In this document: piece after piece, positions 35,085 through 42,679 of the stretch
How positions within the stretch are numbered: position 1 is the first letter of the stretch
Layout: every line of letters begins with the position of its first letter
Origin: Actinomycetota bacterium
Lineage (GTDB): Bacteria; Actinomycetota; Acidimicrobiia; Acidimicrobiales; Ilumatobacteraceae
Reading direction: 5' to 3'
Length of the DNA: 64,000 bases
Assembly: GCA_947454105.1 (NCBI GenBank)
Contig: CANGIP010000003.1
Span: 113,357-177,356 of the forward strand
Translations under genes and position numbers: made by a program
The notes under the pieces: model-generated
What the model was told of the DNA's origin: nothing
Databases searched by the model: none
Seen by the model: the letters and a program-made list of their open reading frames with translations, nothing else

Positions 35085-35405
35085 ATGAGCAAGCGCCATC
35101 GAAGTCAGGAAGCGGTACCGCTACCTCGTGCTGAACAGCGGGCCCACGCCCACGGCGAACGGCATCGAGTTCACAGTGAGCTTCACGAATTGGCCGAACT
35201 GGTCAGCCACGGAGTTGAACCAGACGATGTGGTTGAGCCTGGTGCCGAGTGGAAGCCGCTTCATCACCACGATGCAGCAAAGGCGGTGAAAAAACTTGAT
35301 CACAGTCGCAACTTGCGACATTGGAAGGTCAAGGAATGGAAGCGCCGCACGACGGTTCGCCGGCAAAAAGCCGAGGCGTATCGCAACCTTGCGCAATCAG
35401 CCTGA
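35085..35405 (+). CDS. Small basic His/Arg-rich protein of unknown function, 106 aa
   Basis: Translation is well supported by AAAGGAGGA 8 nt before the ATG at 35085. The 106-residue product is extremely rich in H, R, K and E, has no cysteine and no hydrophobic segment, and looks largely helical (HELHELAELVSHG, VKEWKRRTTVRRQKAEAY). I do not recognise the family. Composition suggests nucleic-acid or ribosome association, which is inference only. The DosR-like box upstream could make it a hypoxia or stress gene. It is convergent with the GNAT gene. Confidence 0.72.
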   Translation: MSKRHRSQEAVPLPRAEQRAHAHGERHRVHSELHELAELVSHGVEPDDVVEPGAEWKPLHHHDAAKAVKKLDHSRNLRHWKVKEWKRRTTVRRQKAEAYRNLAQSA

Positions 35406-35416
35406 GTGAACTCGGT

Positions 35417-36043
35417 TTAGAGCCAACGTTCCGTTAGTTCGTCGCGTCGCTCGTTCCATTCTTCAGCGGTGATCGCGTAACGCACGTGGTCTTCCCACAT
35501 GCCATTGATTTCGAGAAATCGAAGTGCGGTTCCTTCGTCGCGGATATCTAACTTTTCCATCACTCGACGACTATTGCTATTGCGCGGGACGATGCAGATC
35601 TCAATACGGTGCAAACCGAGGTCTTCGAGTGCGTAGCGACAGATCACGACAACGCCTTCGGCGATGTACGACTGCCCGGCTTGGCCTTGGTCGATCCAGT
35701 AACCGATGGTGCCAGTCATCAATGCACCGCGTTGCACCGAATTGAGATTGACTTCACCGGCAAAGTTTTGGTTGACGAACAAACCAAACGTGTACGCCGT
35801 GCCATTTTGGCGTTCGCGATCTCGGATACTGCACCGAGCGCTGAATGCATCACGATCTGTCTCGGGGTCGGGGGCATGTTTGATTTTCTGTGGTTCCCAA
35901 ACGGTGAGCCACTCACGGTTGCGACGACGGACTTCGGACCATGCAGCGAAATCAGAGGGCACCAATGGGCGCAAAAGAATGCGCTGCCCGTACAGACGAA
36001 TTCCGGCATTCGCGCGTGCTGGATGTGAATCGAAATTGCTCAT
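35417..36043 (-). CDS. GNAT acetyltransferase, RimJ/RimL-like
   Basis: A 208-residue GNAT-fold protein of the RimJ/RimL type. It has the N-terminal ILLRPLVPSDFAAW, the strand GTIGYWIDQGQAGQSYIAEGVV with the acetyl-CoA-binding loop (Q/R-G-x-G/A variant), and the IEICIVPRNSNSRRVMEKLDIRDEG block. Such enzymes acetylate N-terminal or side-chain amines; many act on ribosomal proteins. It is the last gene of the minus-strand operon with ppx, DUF501, the CoxG-like and the MobA-like genes (7 nt after ppx). Confidence 0.9.
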   Translation of the reverse strand: MSNFDSHPARANAGIRLYGQRILLRPLVPSDFAAWSEVRRRNREWLTVWEPQKIKHAPDPETDRDAFSARCSIRDRERQNGTAYTFGLFVNQNFAGEVNLNSVQRGALMTGTIGYWIDQGQAGQSYIAEGVVVICRYALEDLGLHRIEICIVPRNSNSRRVMEKLDIRDEGTALRFLEINGMWEDHVRYAITAEEWNERRDELTERWL

Positions 36044-36050
36044 GCTTCGC

Positions 36051-36980
36051 TCATAAGTTGTTCAATAGTTCAGCACAAACACCGTCAAGGATGTTGTTTG
36101 TCGAGACAATTAATTCGTTGGCGTCCAACGAGCGCATTATTGCAACAAGCACACAACAGCCACCGACAATGACGTCAGCGCGTTCGGGCGGAAGTCCGGG
36201 ATTATGTAATCGATCGGCTAAAGACTCGGTCGCCAAGGTTCGAAAGACATCTTCGATGGCATCACGAGTCAATGTGAAACCGTGGAGTTCGTTGGCATCA
36301 AATACTTGCTGGCCGATTTCGATTGCCGCGATCGTCACGATTGTTCCGGCGGTGCCGATGATCTGCCGCACATGCTTCATTGAAGGATTCGTTCGAAGGA
36401 CATCCTCGAAGAAATCTTCGACTTCGCCAATGGCATTTAACAGCTCTTCGGGTTGAGGAGGATCATGACGCAAGTGTCGTTCGGTCATTCTGACTGCTCC
36501 AACATCGATGCTATGAGACTGCAAAAGCTGCGAAGTGCCCACGATGAGTTCGGTTGAACCACCGCCGATATCAATAATGAGGTGACCATTAGGGTCTGGT
36601 ACAAGTTGTGAAGTAGAGCCGAGGTAAGCCAATCGGGCTTCTTCTTCGCCGCTGACAAGTTCTGGTCGAACGCCTACGACTTTTTCTGCTTGGTCAAAGA
36701 ACTCTTCACGGTTCAGCGCATCGCGTGATGCGCTTGATGCGATGATTCGTAACTGAGGTGAATCATGTTGATCAAGTAGAGAGCGATACATCGAGAGGCA
36801 ATTAATTGTTCGTTCGATGGCTTCGGGTGACAGATTTCGAGTCTGATCAACGCTTTGGCCGAGTCGAGTGACCGTGACTTGACGCTCAAGAGTGCGTCCA
36901 TCGCGATTAACGATCAATAAGTTGGTTGAGTTAGTTCCGATATCAATCGCGGCGACCGTGCCTTGCATTGTGGTATTCAT
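36051..36980 (-). CDS. Ppx/GppA phosphatase family (exopolyphosphatase/guanosine pentaphosphate phosphohydrolase)
   Basis: A 309-residue member of the ASKHA-fold Ppx/GppA family, matching the short two-domain actinobacterial form. It has the phosphate-binding AAIDIGTNSTNLLIV, the catalytic glutamate region VSGEEEARLAYLG, HLIIDIGGGSTELIVG, and IIGTAGTIVTIAAIE. It degrades polyphosphate or pppGpp; the two activities cannot be told apart here. The start at 36980 forms an ATGA overlap with the DUF501 gene, a common actinobacterial pairing. A second ATG lies at 36968. Confidence 0.93.
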   Translation of the reverse strand: MNTTMQGTVAAIDIGTNSTNLLIVNRDGRTLERQVTVTRLGQSVDQTRNLSPEAIERTINCLSMYRSLLDQHDSPQLRIIASSASRDALNREEFFDQAEKVVGVRPELVSGEEEARLAYLGSTSQLVPDPNGHLIIDIGGGSTELIVGTSQLLQSHSIDVGAVRMTERHLRHDPPQPEELLNAIGEVEDFFEDVLRTNPSMKHVRQIIGTAGTIVTIAAIEIGQQVFDANELHGFTLTRDAIEDVFRTLATESLADRLHNPGLPPERADVIVGGCCVLVAIMRSLDANELIVSTNNILDGVCAELLNNL

Positions 36981-37441
36981 GAGCCAACTGCGATTCGTTC
37001 GGCGACCCAACGACCTACTGGGTCATCTCCACCAGCGAGATGCCATGCATAGTGAGCGTGCAAGCACTTCACGCCAATTCGGGTGCCAGCGACTCCACCT
37101 GAAGGTCGGGGGCCAACATGATCACGCGGAATGTATGCATCACGCTCGGCTTGATATTGCCGATGGGCATTTTCGAGGGCGACAGGATCAACGTCGGCTT
37201 CTGCTTCGTTCACTCCTCCCGCGGCTTCAAGGCGACTCACTGTCATCAAAGCATCGGGCGAACATAACCAATACAAAGTGGGCATGGGCGTGCCATCAGC
37301 AAGAAATGGTGCGTTCTTGATGACAACTGGAACTCCGTTGTTGTCACGAACGACAACAGCAAACAAACCGCTGGGCTCGCGTCCGAGAAGTTGAGCAACT
37401 ATCTCGCGATCGTGAGGACTGGCAACGAAGTCGTTGTTCAA
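36977..37441 (-). CDS. DUF501 domain-containing protein
   Basis: A 154-residue cytosolic protein matching DUF501: PSGLFAVVVRDNNGVPVVI, then PTLYWLCSPDALMTVSRLEAAGGV, and the C-terminal GVAGTRIGVKCLHAHYAWHLAGGDDPVG with conserved Cys and His. No biochemical role is established. In many actinobacteria it sits between a divisome DivIC-like gene and ppx; here ppx follows but the upstream neighbour is a CoxG-like gene. Overlaps of 4 nt on both sides indicate co-translation. Confidence 0.92.
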   Translation of the reverse strand: MNNDFVASPHDREIVAQLLGREPSGLFAVVVRDNNGVPVVIKNAPFLADGTPMPTLYWLCSPDALMTVSRLEAAGGVNEAEADVDPVALENAHRQYQAERDAYIPRDHVGPRPSGGVAGTRIGVKCLHAHYAWHLAGGDDPVGRWVAERIAVGS

Positions 37442-38148
37442 CTCTCGCGATTGCGACGACGACGGAACGGACGCACGATGAACAACAAGATGCCCAAGAT
37501 TGCTCCGGCGATGGGAAGAAGTCGCTTCATCATGGCGCCACCAGCAACTGACTGCAGGTTCAACGGTTCGGCCGCAGGACCTTCGATTTTGCGAATCTTG
37601 GGTTCGTCAGATGATGCATCAGTGACTTGACCCGCTGTTGAAGTCTTGGTCGTTGCACCGTCAGTCACCGGTGCGCTCGCTGAAGGTGCAGGTGCACCGC
37701 CTTCGCGATCAATCAGTGCGTTCAAGTTGTCAGCAAATTGTGCGATGAGTTTTTCGCTGATGTCGGCAAGTGCGCCTCGTCCAAATTGTGCGACTTTGCC
37801 AGTAATCGCGAGATCGGTCACGACGTTGACAGACGTGCTCGTCGGAGTGATTTGAGTGAGTTGGGCTGTGATCGTTGCCGAAGCATTACCTTTGCCACCG
37901 ATGTCACGACCAGATGCTTTGAGATGAGCGCGAAAGTTGACCGCGTCGAGTTCAACGAATTGAGCTTCACCTTTGAATTGAGCGACGATTGGCCCAACTT
38001 TAATTTTGACTCCACCCTTGAAGACATCGCCATGAACTTCATGGAGTTCGGCGCCAGCCAAACATGGAGCGATGCGCTCTAGATCGGTGAGAACAACCCA
38101 GGTTTCGGCGATGGGTTGGTTGACGGTGAAGGTGTGGTTTAGGTCCAT
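37438..38148 (-). CDS. SRPBCC protein, CoxG-like, with C-terminal membrane anchor
   Basis: A 236-residue protein. Residues 1-150 match the CoxG/SRPBCC helix-grip fold (VNQPIAETWVVLTDLERIAPCLAGAEL, then VKIKVGPIVAQFKGEAQF, and SVNVVTDLAITGKVAQFGRG). An A/P/S/T-rich linker follows, then a final hydrophobic helix (LLPIAGAILGILLFIV) ending in RPFRRRRN. CoxG tethers CO dehydrogenase to the membrane; related proteins accompany other molybdenum hydroxylases. No coxL, coxM or coxS gene is in the window. The start at 38148 overlaps the MobA-like gene by 10 nt. Confidence 0.9.
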   Translation of the reverse strand: MDLNHTFTVNQPIAETWVVLTDLERIAPCLAGAELHEVHGDVFKGGVKIKVGPIVAQFKGEAQFVELDAVNFRAHLKASGRDIGGKGNASATITAQLTQITPTSTSVNVVTDLAITGKVAQFGRGALADISEKLIAQFADNLNALIDREGGAPAPSASAPVTDGATTKTSTAGQVTDASSDEPKIRKIEGPAAEPLNLQSVAGGAMMKRLLPIAGAILGILLFIVRPFRRRRNRES

Positions 38149-38768
38149 TGCGCAAGGTCCTCCTGCGTGTCGATGTCGGCCGCGGAACCAGGGCAATCTA
38201 CTTGCGAAACGAGCTCGGGACGCAGGCGGATCAGATCTCTGGCTCCAGAGTCACCAGATTTTGGTAACAAAGGCCAGATTGATTCGTGAAGTCGAACCGG
38301 ATTTCCATTTCGGCCAAAATATGTCGCCACGGCAATGGGAGTCGCCGCATTGGCAACGCGTCGCCAAGCCTCAGCGGTGACGAAAGGTTGGTCGGCGAGT
38401 CCGATGACAACAGCACTGGCCTTCAGGCGCTGGGCCTCGCGAATCCCCATCAAAACCGACCCACTTTGTCCATCGGCCCAACGGTTGTTGTGGACGACAG
38501 CGACCTGGGGATACGCGAGCATGGATGGGGGGATATCGGCGGCGCCAGTGACCACCACAATGGTGGTGAAGCCAGCGGCGAGAACCTGTTGTAGGGATAA
38601 CTCAAAAATGCTCGTCCTACCACCATGGGGCAAGGTCGCGAGAAGTTTGTGTCCAGAGCCCAAGAATCTCGACCCAGCTCCAGCGGCCAAAAGGACGGCC
38701 ACGGTGCCTGCTGGAGGGGTCTGTGACCCATGCTCTGGGGAAATATCCACGTTGCCATCTTGCCTCAT
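38139..38768 (-). CDS. MobA-like nucleotidyltransferase (MocA-type molybdopterin cytidylyltransferase)
   Basis: A 209-residue nucleotidyltransferase. The NTP-binding signature AVLLAAGAGSRFLGSGHKLLA is followed by IVVVTGAA, the NNRWADGQSGSVLMGIR block and the metal-binding GLADQPFVTAEAW, then GNPVRLH. This set is typical of enzymes that add CMP to molybdopterin for CO dehydrogenase/xanthine dehydrogenase-class enzymes, in agreement with the CoxG-like gene downstream. The ATG at 38768 was chosen; a GTG at 38777 is in frame. It is the first gene of a five-gene operon. Confidence 0.9.
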   Translation of the reverse strand: MRQDGNVDISPEHGSQTPPAGTVAVLLAAGAGSRFLGSGHKLLATLPHGGRTSIFELSLQQVLAAGFTTIVVVTGAADIPPSMLAYPQVAVVHNNRWADGQSGSVLMGIREAQRLKASAVVIGLADQPFVTAEAWRRVANAATPIAVATYFGRNGNPVRLHESIWPLLPKSGDSGARDLIRLRPELVSQVDCPGSAADIDTQEDLAQWT

Positions 38769-38794
38769 GACCAGCACTTATGTCATGAATCGAG

Positions 38795-38867
38795 GGATTT
38801 TTTGACCCAAATATGACAGGGGCGCAACAAATATGACATTTGTGTTGCGATATCGTGTCAAAAATCC
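38795..38867. promoter_or_regulatory. Nested inverted repeats and 11-bp direct repeats before the NlpC/P60 gene
   Basis: Outer arms GGATTTTTTGAC (38795-38806) and GTCAAAAATCC (38857-38867) enclose an inner hairpin CGCAACAAAT (38823-38832)/ATTTGTGTTGCG (38838-38849). The direct repeat CAAATATGACA occurs at 38808-38818 and 38828-38838, 20 bp apart. It fills the divergent gap between the MobA-like and NlpC/P60 genes. Confidence 0.6.
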
Positions 38868-38892
38868 TTCGGGACCTGATGCGAGGTGAGAT

Positions 38893-39573
38893 ATGAACAG
38901 TTCATACATGAATAACTTCGGGCGTCGATTGATCGCCATCGTGGGCATCGTGGTTGTTCTCATCTCAAGTGGGATGACGACGTCAGTTGCATCGGCCCAA
39001 TCGGTCGTCGCTAGGTCGGTCGTTATCCCCGACATTGATCCGTTGGCGCTTTCGGCCAATCGAGCACTCGAACAACTTCGCGAGGATCTCATTCGGTTTG
39101 AAGGCGCACCCGAGTTAAGTATTACTTTCGTTCGCTTGCGACGTTCGACCGCCGAACTGGTTGCTGATCGATTGACTCTTGACCCAAATGAGTTGGAAGC
39201 TGCGTGGGCTGACTCGGATGTCAATCATCAAACGGCACTGCTTGCAGCATTGACTCAGGTGGGTGTTCCCTACAAGCGATTTGCGATGAAGCCAGGTGTC
39301 GGTTTTGATTGTTCTGGCCTCACGTCGTTTGCCTGGGGGCAAGCTGGGTTCAATCTTCCGCATAACTCGACTCGTCAAATTCGTGCAGCCGACCCACGCA
39401 CACGAGACACTGCGCAGGCCGGTGACTTACTGCGCTATCCCGGTCACGTGATGATGTGGCTCGGTGTTGGTCAAGCAGTGATTCACTCGCCTCAACCGCG
39501 TCAATTCGTTGAAGTGAGAATTCTTGCGACACGTTCAATGAACCGCAGCACCTTTGGTGATCCCACCGAATAG
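38893..39573 (+). CDS. Secreted NlpC/P60 (C40) cell-wall hydrolase
   Basis: A 226-residue exported protein with an N-terminal hydrophobic segment IAIVGIVVVLISSGM and a probable signal cleavage at ASA-Q. An approximately 70-residue helical linker precedes the catalytic domain. The nucleophile is C140 in GVGFDCSGLTSFAWGQ, the general base H185 in YPGHVMMWLG, and the third residue probably H198 (VIHSP). Such enzymes cut D-Glu-diaminopimelate bonds in peptidoglycan. GAGGTGAG precedes the ATG. An AT-rich repeat region lies directly upstream. Confidence 0.92.
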   Translation: MNSSYMNNFGRRLIAIVGIVVVLISSGMTTSVASAQSVVARSVVIPDIDPLALSANRALEQLREDLIRFEGAPELSITFVRLRRSTAELVADRLTLDPNELEAAWADSDVNHQTALLAALTQVGVPYKRFAMKPGVGFDCSGLTSFAWGQAGFNLPHNSTRQIRAADPRTRDTAQAGDLLRYPGHVMMWLGVGQAVIHSPQPRQFVEVRILATRSMNRSTFGDPTE

Positions 39574-39578
39574 TTGGT

Positions 39579-40235
39579 TTATGCCGAAAATTGATCGGCT
39601 GTTGTTGCTGCTGTGAAAGAGAGTGCTGTGATCGCAAGATCGGCGGTATCCATTGAGGCCACAACTCCGAAATCGTTGAAGGCGCAATAAGTCTTCGACT
39701 GAGTGGCACCATTGCTATCAACGACGGGGATGGCGCTACATGTTGCATTGTTGTCAACGATGACCTCAGATGATGCAACGGCAGAACCAACCGCAACTCG
39801 CGCATCTTGTTGCATGCGTTCGGTGGTTGCTTTCTTGAAAATTGTGGACACTAGTTGTCGGTCAGAAACTCGAGACTCGTCAATTCCCGGTGCGCAATCG
39901 GAGGTAATTGTTGAACAGGTCAAAGTGGTGCCGTCAGCTGAGTAGATGTATCGGACTTCGGCGATGGTGATGCTTGTCCCGAAGGACGAGTCAAACGCCA
40001 GAGTCGCGGCGGTGTGAAGGTCGCCGAATTTGGTGACAACTTCGTAGGCAATTGTGAAATTGCTGGTGGGCGTTGAATTCAAAACAGCGATGACTTCTTG
40101 AATGGCGGCATCAGAAACTGCGGGGACAGTTTCATCTGGCATCAAGGTAGGCCGTTTGCCGGTAAAACAACCGCTCAACGCGAGGGTGCTGATACTGGCA
40201 ATTGCGAGAAACCTGACGATTCGATGCTTTGTCAC
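39579..40235 (-). CDS. Lipoprotein of unknown function, 218 aa
   Basis: The start is GTG. A signal peptide (IVRFLAIASISTLALSGC) ends in an LSGC lipobox, predicting a lipid-anchored extracellular protein. The mature part contains four further cysteines (TLTCSTITSDCAP, then NATCSAIPV and KTYCAFND), which could make two disulfides, and a beta-rich pattern. I do not recognise a family. It is convergent with the NlpC/P60 gene (5 nt apart). Confidence 0.82.
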   Translation of the reverse strand: MTKHRIVRFLAIASISTLALSGCFTGKRPTLMPDETVPAVSDAAIQEVIAVLNSTPTSNFTIAYEVVTKFGDLHTAATLAFDSSFGTSITIAEVRYIYSADGTTLTCSTITSDCAPGIDESRVSDRQLVSTIFKKATTERMQQDARVAVGSAVASSEVIVDNNATCSAIPVVDSNGATQSKTYCAFNDFGVVASMDTADLAITALSFTAATTADQFSA

Positions 40236-40317
40236 ACTTGAAGCCTAGGGTCCATGAACAATTGAAACCTGAACAGAAATTGTTTTCTGAGCATCTCGTT
40301 CTCGTAGCGTAAAGATT

Positions 40318-41187
40318 GTGATTGAACTTGATGCCTCGACGGTCCTGCTGCAATGGGCAGTGGGCGGAATGTTGGGGTGTTGGTATACGACCCGCCATCG
40401 CGAAGTTGGACTGGGCTATGGGTGGTTATTACGAGGAACCTATGTATTGATGGCTGTGGCGGCGGCCTACATCGGATTCGCGTCAGCGTCATCGTCATCT
40501 GCAGCAACAATTCGCGACGTCGGAGCAGTCGTGGTGGCGATCGCAATTGCACTTGGGCTAGGTCAAAGTATCGTTCGGCGCAAGACTGGAGTGAGAGGGT
40601 ACGTCGACGAGCATGATCGGCGATCACAACGAATCGCTGAAATGACGGGAATCGAGCGTGATGATTCTCTAAAAGAGGTGGGTGCCGGCAAAGAATTTGA
40701 ACCGCTCATTGATTTGTTGCCCGTGGTCATTGGACTCGTCGCGTTGGTCGCTGCCGGAGTTTCTGATGGCGGCAATGATGCCGTGGCCATTGTTCGAACG
40801 CTCGTGGGTGCGGCGTTTTTGGGTTTTGTTTCGGATGCAATGTTGCTTGGTCATTGGTATCTCGTGCAGCCGGGTCTTCCGCGCCGGCATGTCAACGACA
40901 TCGTGCGTACATTTCTGGTGATTTGGCCACTTGAAGTCATTGTGATGTTGATTCCAACCGGAATGTTCAGTGTTTTTTCGGGAACAGTCGACGACGGCTG
41001 GAGCGGACAATTGGGTTGGTTTTGGGCGGCCTGTGCAATCACGACCGGAGTTTTAAGCGTCGTTACCTTGAAGGCCCTTCAAGAACGTGCTTATTCAGCT
41101 GTGATGGCCGCCACCGGACTGATGTATCTCGCAATCTTGACTGCGTTCGGAACTGATCTCGTGGCCCGCGCTGTACTTGCTGGCTAG
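40318..41187 (+). CDS. Multi-pass membrane protein of unknown function, 289 aa
   Basis: A GTG-start gene for a protein with about eight hydrophobic helices (for example TYVLMAVAAAYIGFA, VVVAIAIALGLGQ, LVALVAAGVSDGG, AAFLGFVSDAMLLGHWYLVQ, IWPLEVIVMLIPTGM). A cytoplasmic or extracytoplasmic charged loop lies at residues 90-135. The HWYLVQPGLPRRHVND segment looks conserved but I cannot place it in a family. It is isolated between convergent and divergent neighbours. Confidence 0.75.
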   Translation: MIELDASTVLLQWAVGGMLGCWYTTRHREVGLGYGWLLRGTYVLMAVAAAYIGFASASSSSAATIRDVGAVVVAIAIALGLGQSIVRRKTGVRGYVDEHDRRSQRIAEMTGIERDDSLKEVGAGKEFEPLIDLLPVVIGLVALVAAGVSDGGNDAVAIVRTLVGAAFLGFVSDAMLLGHWYLVQPGLPRRHVNDIVRTFLVIWPLEVIVMLIPTGMFSVFSGTVDDGWSGQLGWFWAACAITTGVLSVVTLKALQERAYSAVMAATGLMYLAILTAFGTDLVARAVLAG

Positions 41188-41206
41188 GTAGGCAAGTCCG
41201 AGTTGA

Positions 41207-42679
41207 TTACGGATCAACGACCCACGAATTGATGGCGTAACTTTTGTCCGCGTGCACTTCGATGATTGCTGTCGAGACTGCATGTCGCACGCCACCGGTC
41301 GTTGATACCGCAAGCCGAACCTTTCGTTGAATGGTCTGACTAATCACGCCGACTTTGTATGAAGTAGCTCCCTGGCTCGGTGCAAGTGACAATGAAAGTT
41401 GAAGTTTTGCGGCGACAAGACCTCCCGTCATGCCAAATTGGTATGCGGCAGTTGTGCTCGTTGCGCGCACTCCAGTGTTCGGGACGAAGATATATCCATC
41501 GACAAGAAAGCGGTTCGTTGTTGTATCTGTTCCGTTAAGTCGGACGTCAACACCAAATGTTGTGCTTGGTGCGAGAGTCGATGACACGTATGAGACGGGC
41601 GTGGCATTGGCAACAGGAATAATTGAATGGCTTGCAACAGCGGTCGTCGTTCCGTCAGGAAGTAAGACCGTGTCTGCTGGAATCACGACTGAGGAATTGC
41701 TTTGTCCAAAGTTCACTGTACGAATTGACACACCTTCACTGCCGCGTGTTGTTGAAGTCGAAACACGGCGATTAAAACGAACGGAAGATTCTTGAACGGT
41801 CAATGTTGCGGCACTTCCCAAAAGCAATGTTGCACCCTTGCCAGTGATTTCGTGACTTTTAGGAGCCGCCGAGGCATAGGCGGCCTGAGCATCAACTGCG
41901 CATCCGCCGTAACTTCCTTCACCAAAGACCACTTGTGCGCCGCCAGTAATGATGAGTGGTCGTTCAAAGTAATAGATGCCCGAAGCAAAGTAGTGAGTTC
42001 CCCCCGTGAGTGTGAGTGGGGTGGTGCCGAGATAGCGCCCAGGAAAGTACAACGAACAAGTGCCAATGGATGCTTGTGATCCTGGTCTTTCAAAACTAGG
42101 AATTTGCGGAAGTTGTGGATAGTTCCAGGCTGTTCCAGTGGGATTGTCTCCGGCTAATTGCCACCATTGTTTACCAATACTGGTCCAACTTGTTGATCCA
42201 TCATTGGTGAGGTTGCTACTCAGAGGTGCAGTTGCAGTGCCCGCATTAATCAGAATGTTGCCACTCAAAGCGGTCGTGATTGCTCCAGCCCAAGATGGGG
42301 TCGAGATATTCGTCGTGGTTCCCGAGTTAAGGGTGGTGATTGTTCCGTAACGATTTGCACCCGAGGTGTAACTCGTGACGGTGGTACATGTTGAGTTGAC
42401 GTTGTATCCATTGAGCGACCAATTCGTTGAAGCGGCGAAGCAAGCAGATGGTCCGAAATCGCGTTGTAATGTAATTGCCATTCGAGTTCCCGATTTCACT
42501 GCCTCGGCTGCAGAATTCTGCTCGTGGAGCGCAGGTCGGGTATCGAGCAAGACTCGCGTAAACGTGAGTAGTCCGATGGCGATCACACTGCCGACAACCA
42601 TCAAGATGAGCACGAGTAAAAGGGCCGAACCTTGGTCGCGTTCTGATTTTTGTTCTGTTGGGCCTTGAATGTCTGTCAT
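41207..42679 (-). CDS. PilX/GspK-like minor pilin, 490 aa
   Basis: A short basic/polar leader ends in RDQG, followed by the hydrophobic helix SALLLVLILMVVGSVIAIGLL, which is the type IV pilin N-terminus. Residue +5 of the mature protein is Leu rather than Glu, as in PilX/GspK tip subunits. The remainder is a long Thr/Ser-rich extracellular beta domain with Cys pairs and no catalytic motif that I recognise. It is the last gene of the minor-pilin operon; its start at 42679 overlaps the preceding stop by 4 nt. Confidence 0.82.
   Translation of the reverse strand: MTDIQGPTEQKSERDQGSALLLVLILMVVGSVIAIGLLTFTRVLLDTRPALHEQNSAAEAVKSGTRMAITLQRDFGPSACFAASTNWSLNGYNVNSTCTTVTSYTSGANRYGTITTLNSGTTTNISTPSWAGAITTALSGNILINAGTATAPLSSNLTNDGSTSWTSIGKQWWQLAGDNPTGTAWNYPQLPQIPSFERPGSQASIGTCSLYFPGRYLGTTPLTLTGGTHYFASGIYYFERPLIITGGAQVVFGEGSYGGCAVDAQAAYASAAPKSHEITGKGATLLLGSAATLTVQESSVRFNRRVSTSTTRGSEGVSIRTVNFGQSNSSVVIPADTVLLPDGTTTAVASHSIIPVANATPVSYVSSTLAPSTTFGVDVRLNGTDTTTNRFLVDGYIFVPNTGVRATSTTAAYQFGMTGGLVAAKLQLSLSLAPSQGATSYKVGVISQTIQRKVRLAVSTTGGVRHAVSTAIIEVHADKSYAINSWVVDP

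Noticed and set aside
38778..38892. c-di-AMP (ydaO) riboswitch, common before NlpC/P60 genes in actinobacteria
   Set aside because: The 115-nt gap is made of simple inverted and direct repeats and lacks the conserved ydaO blocks.
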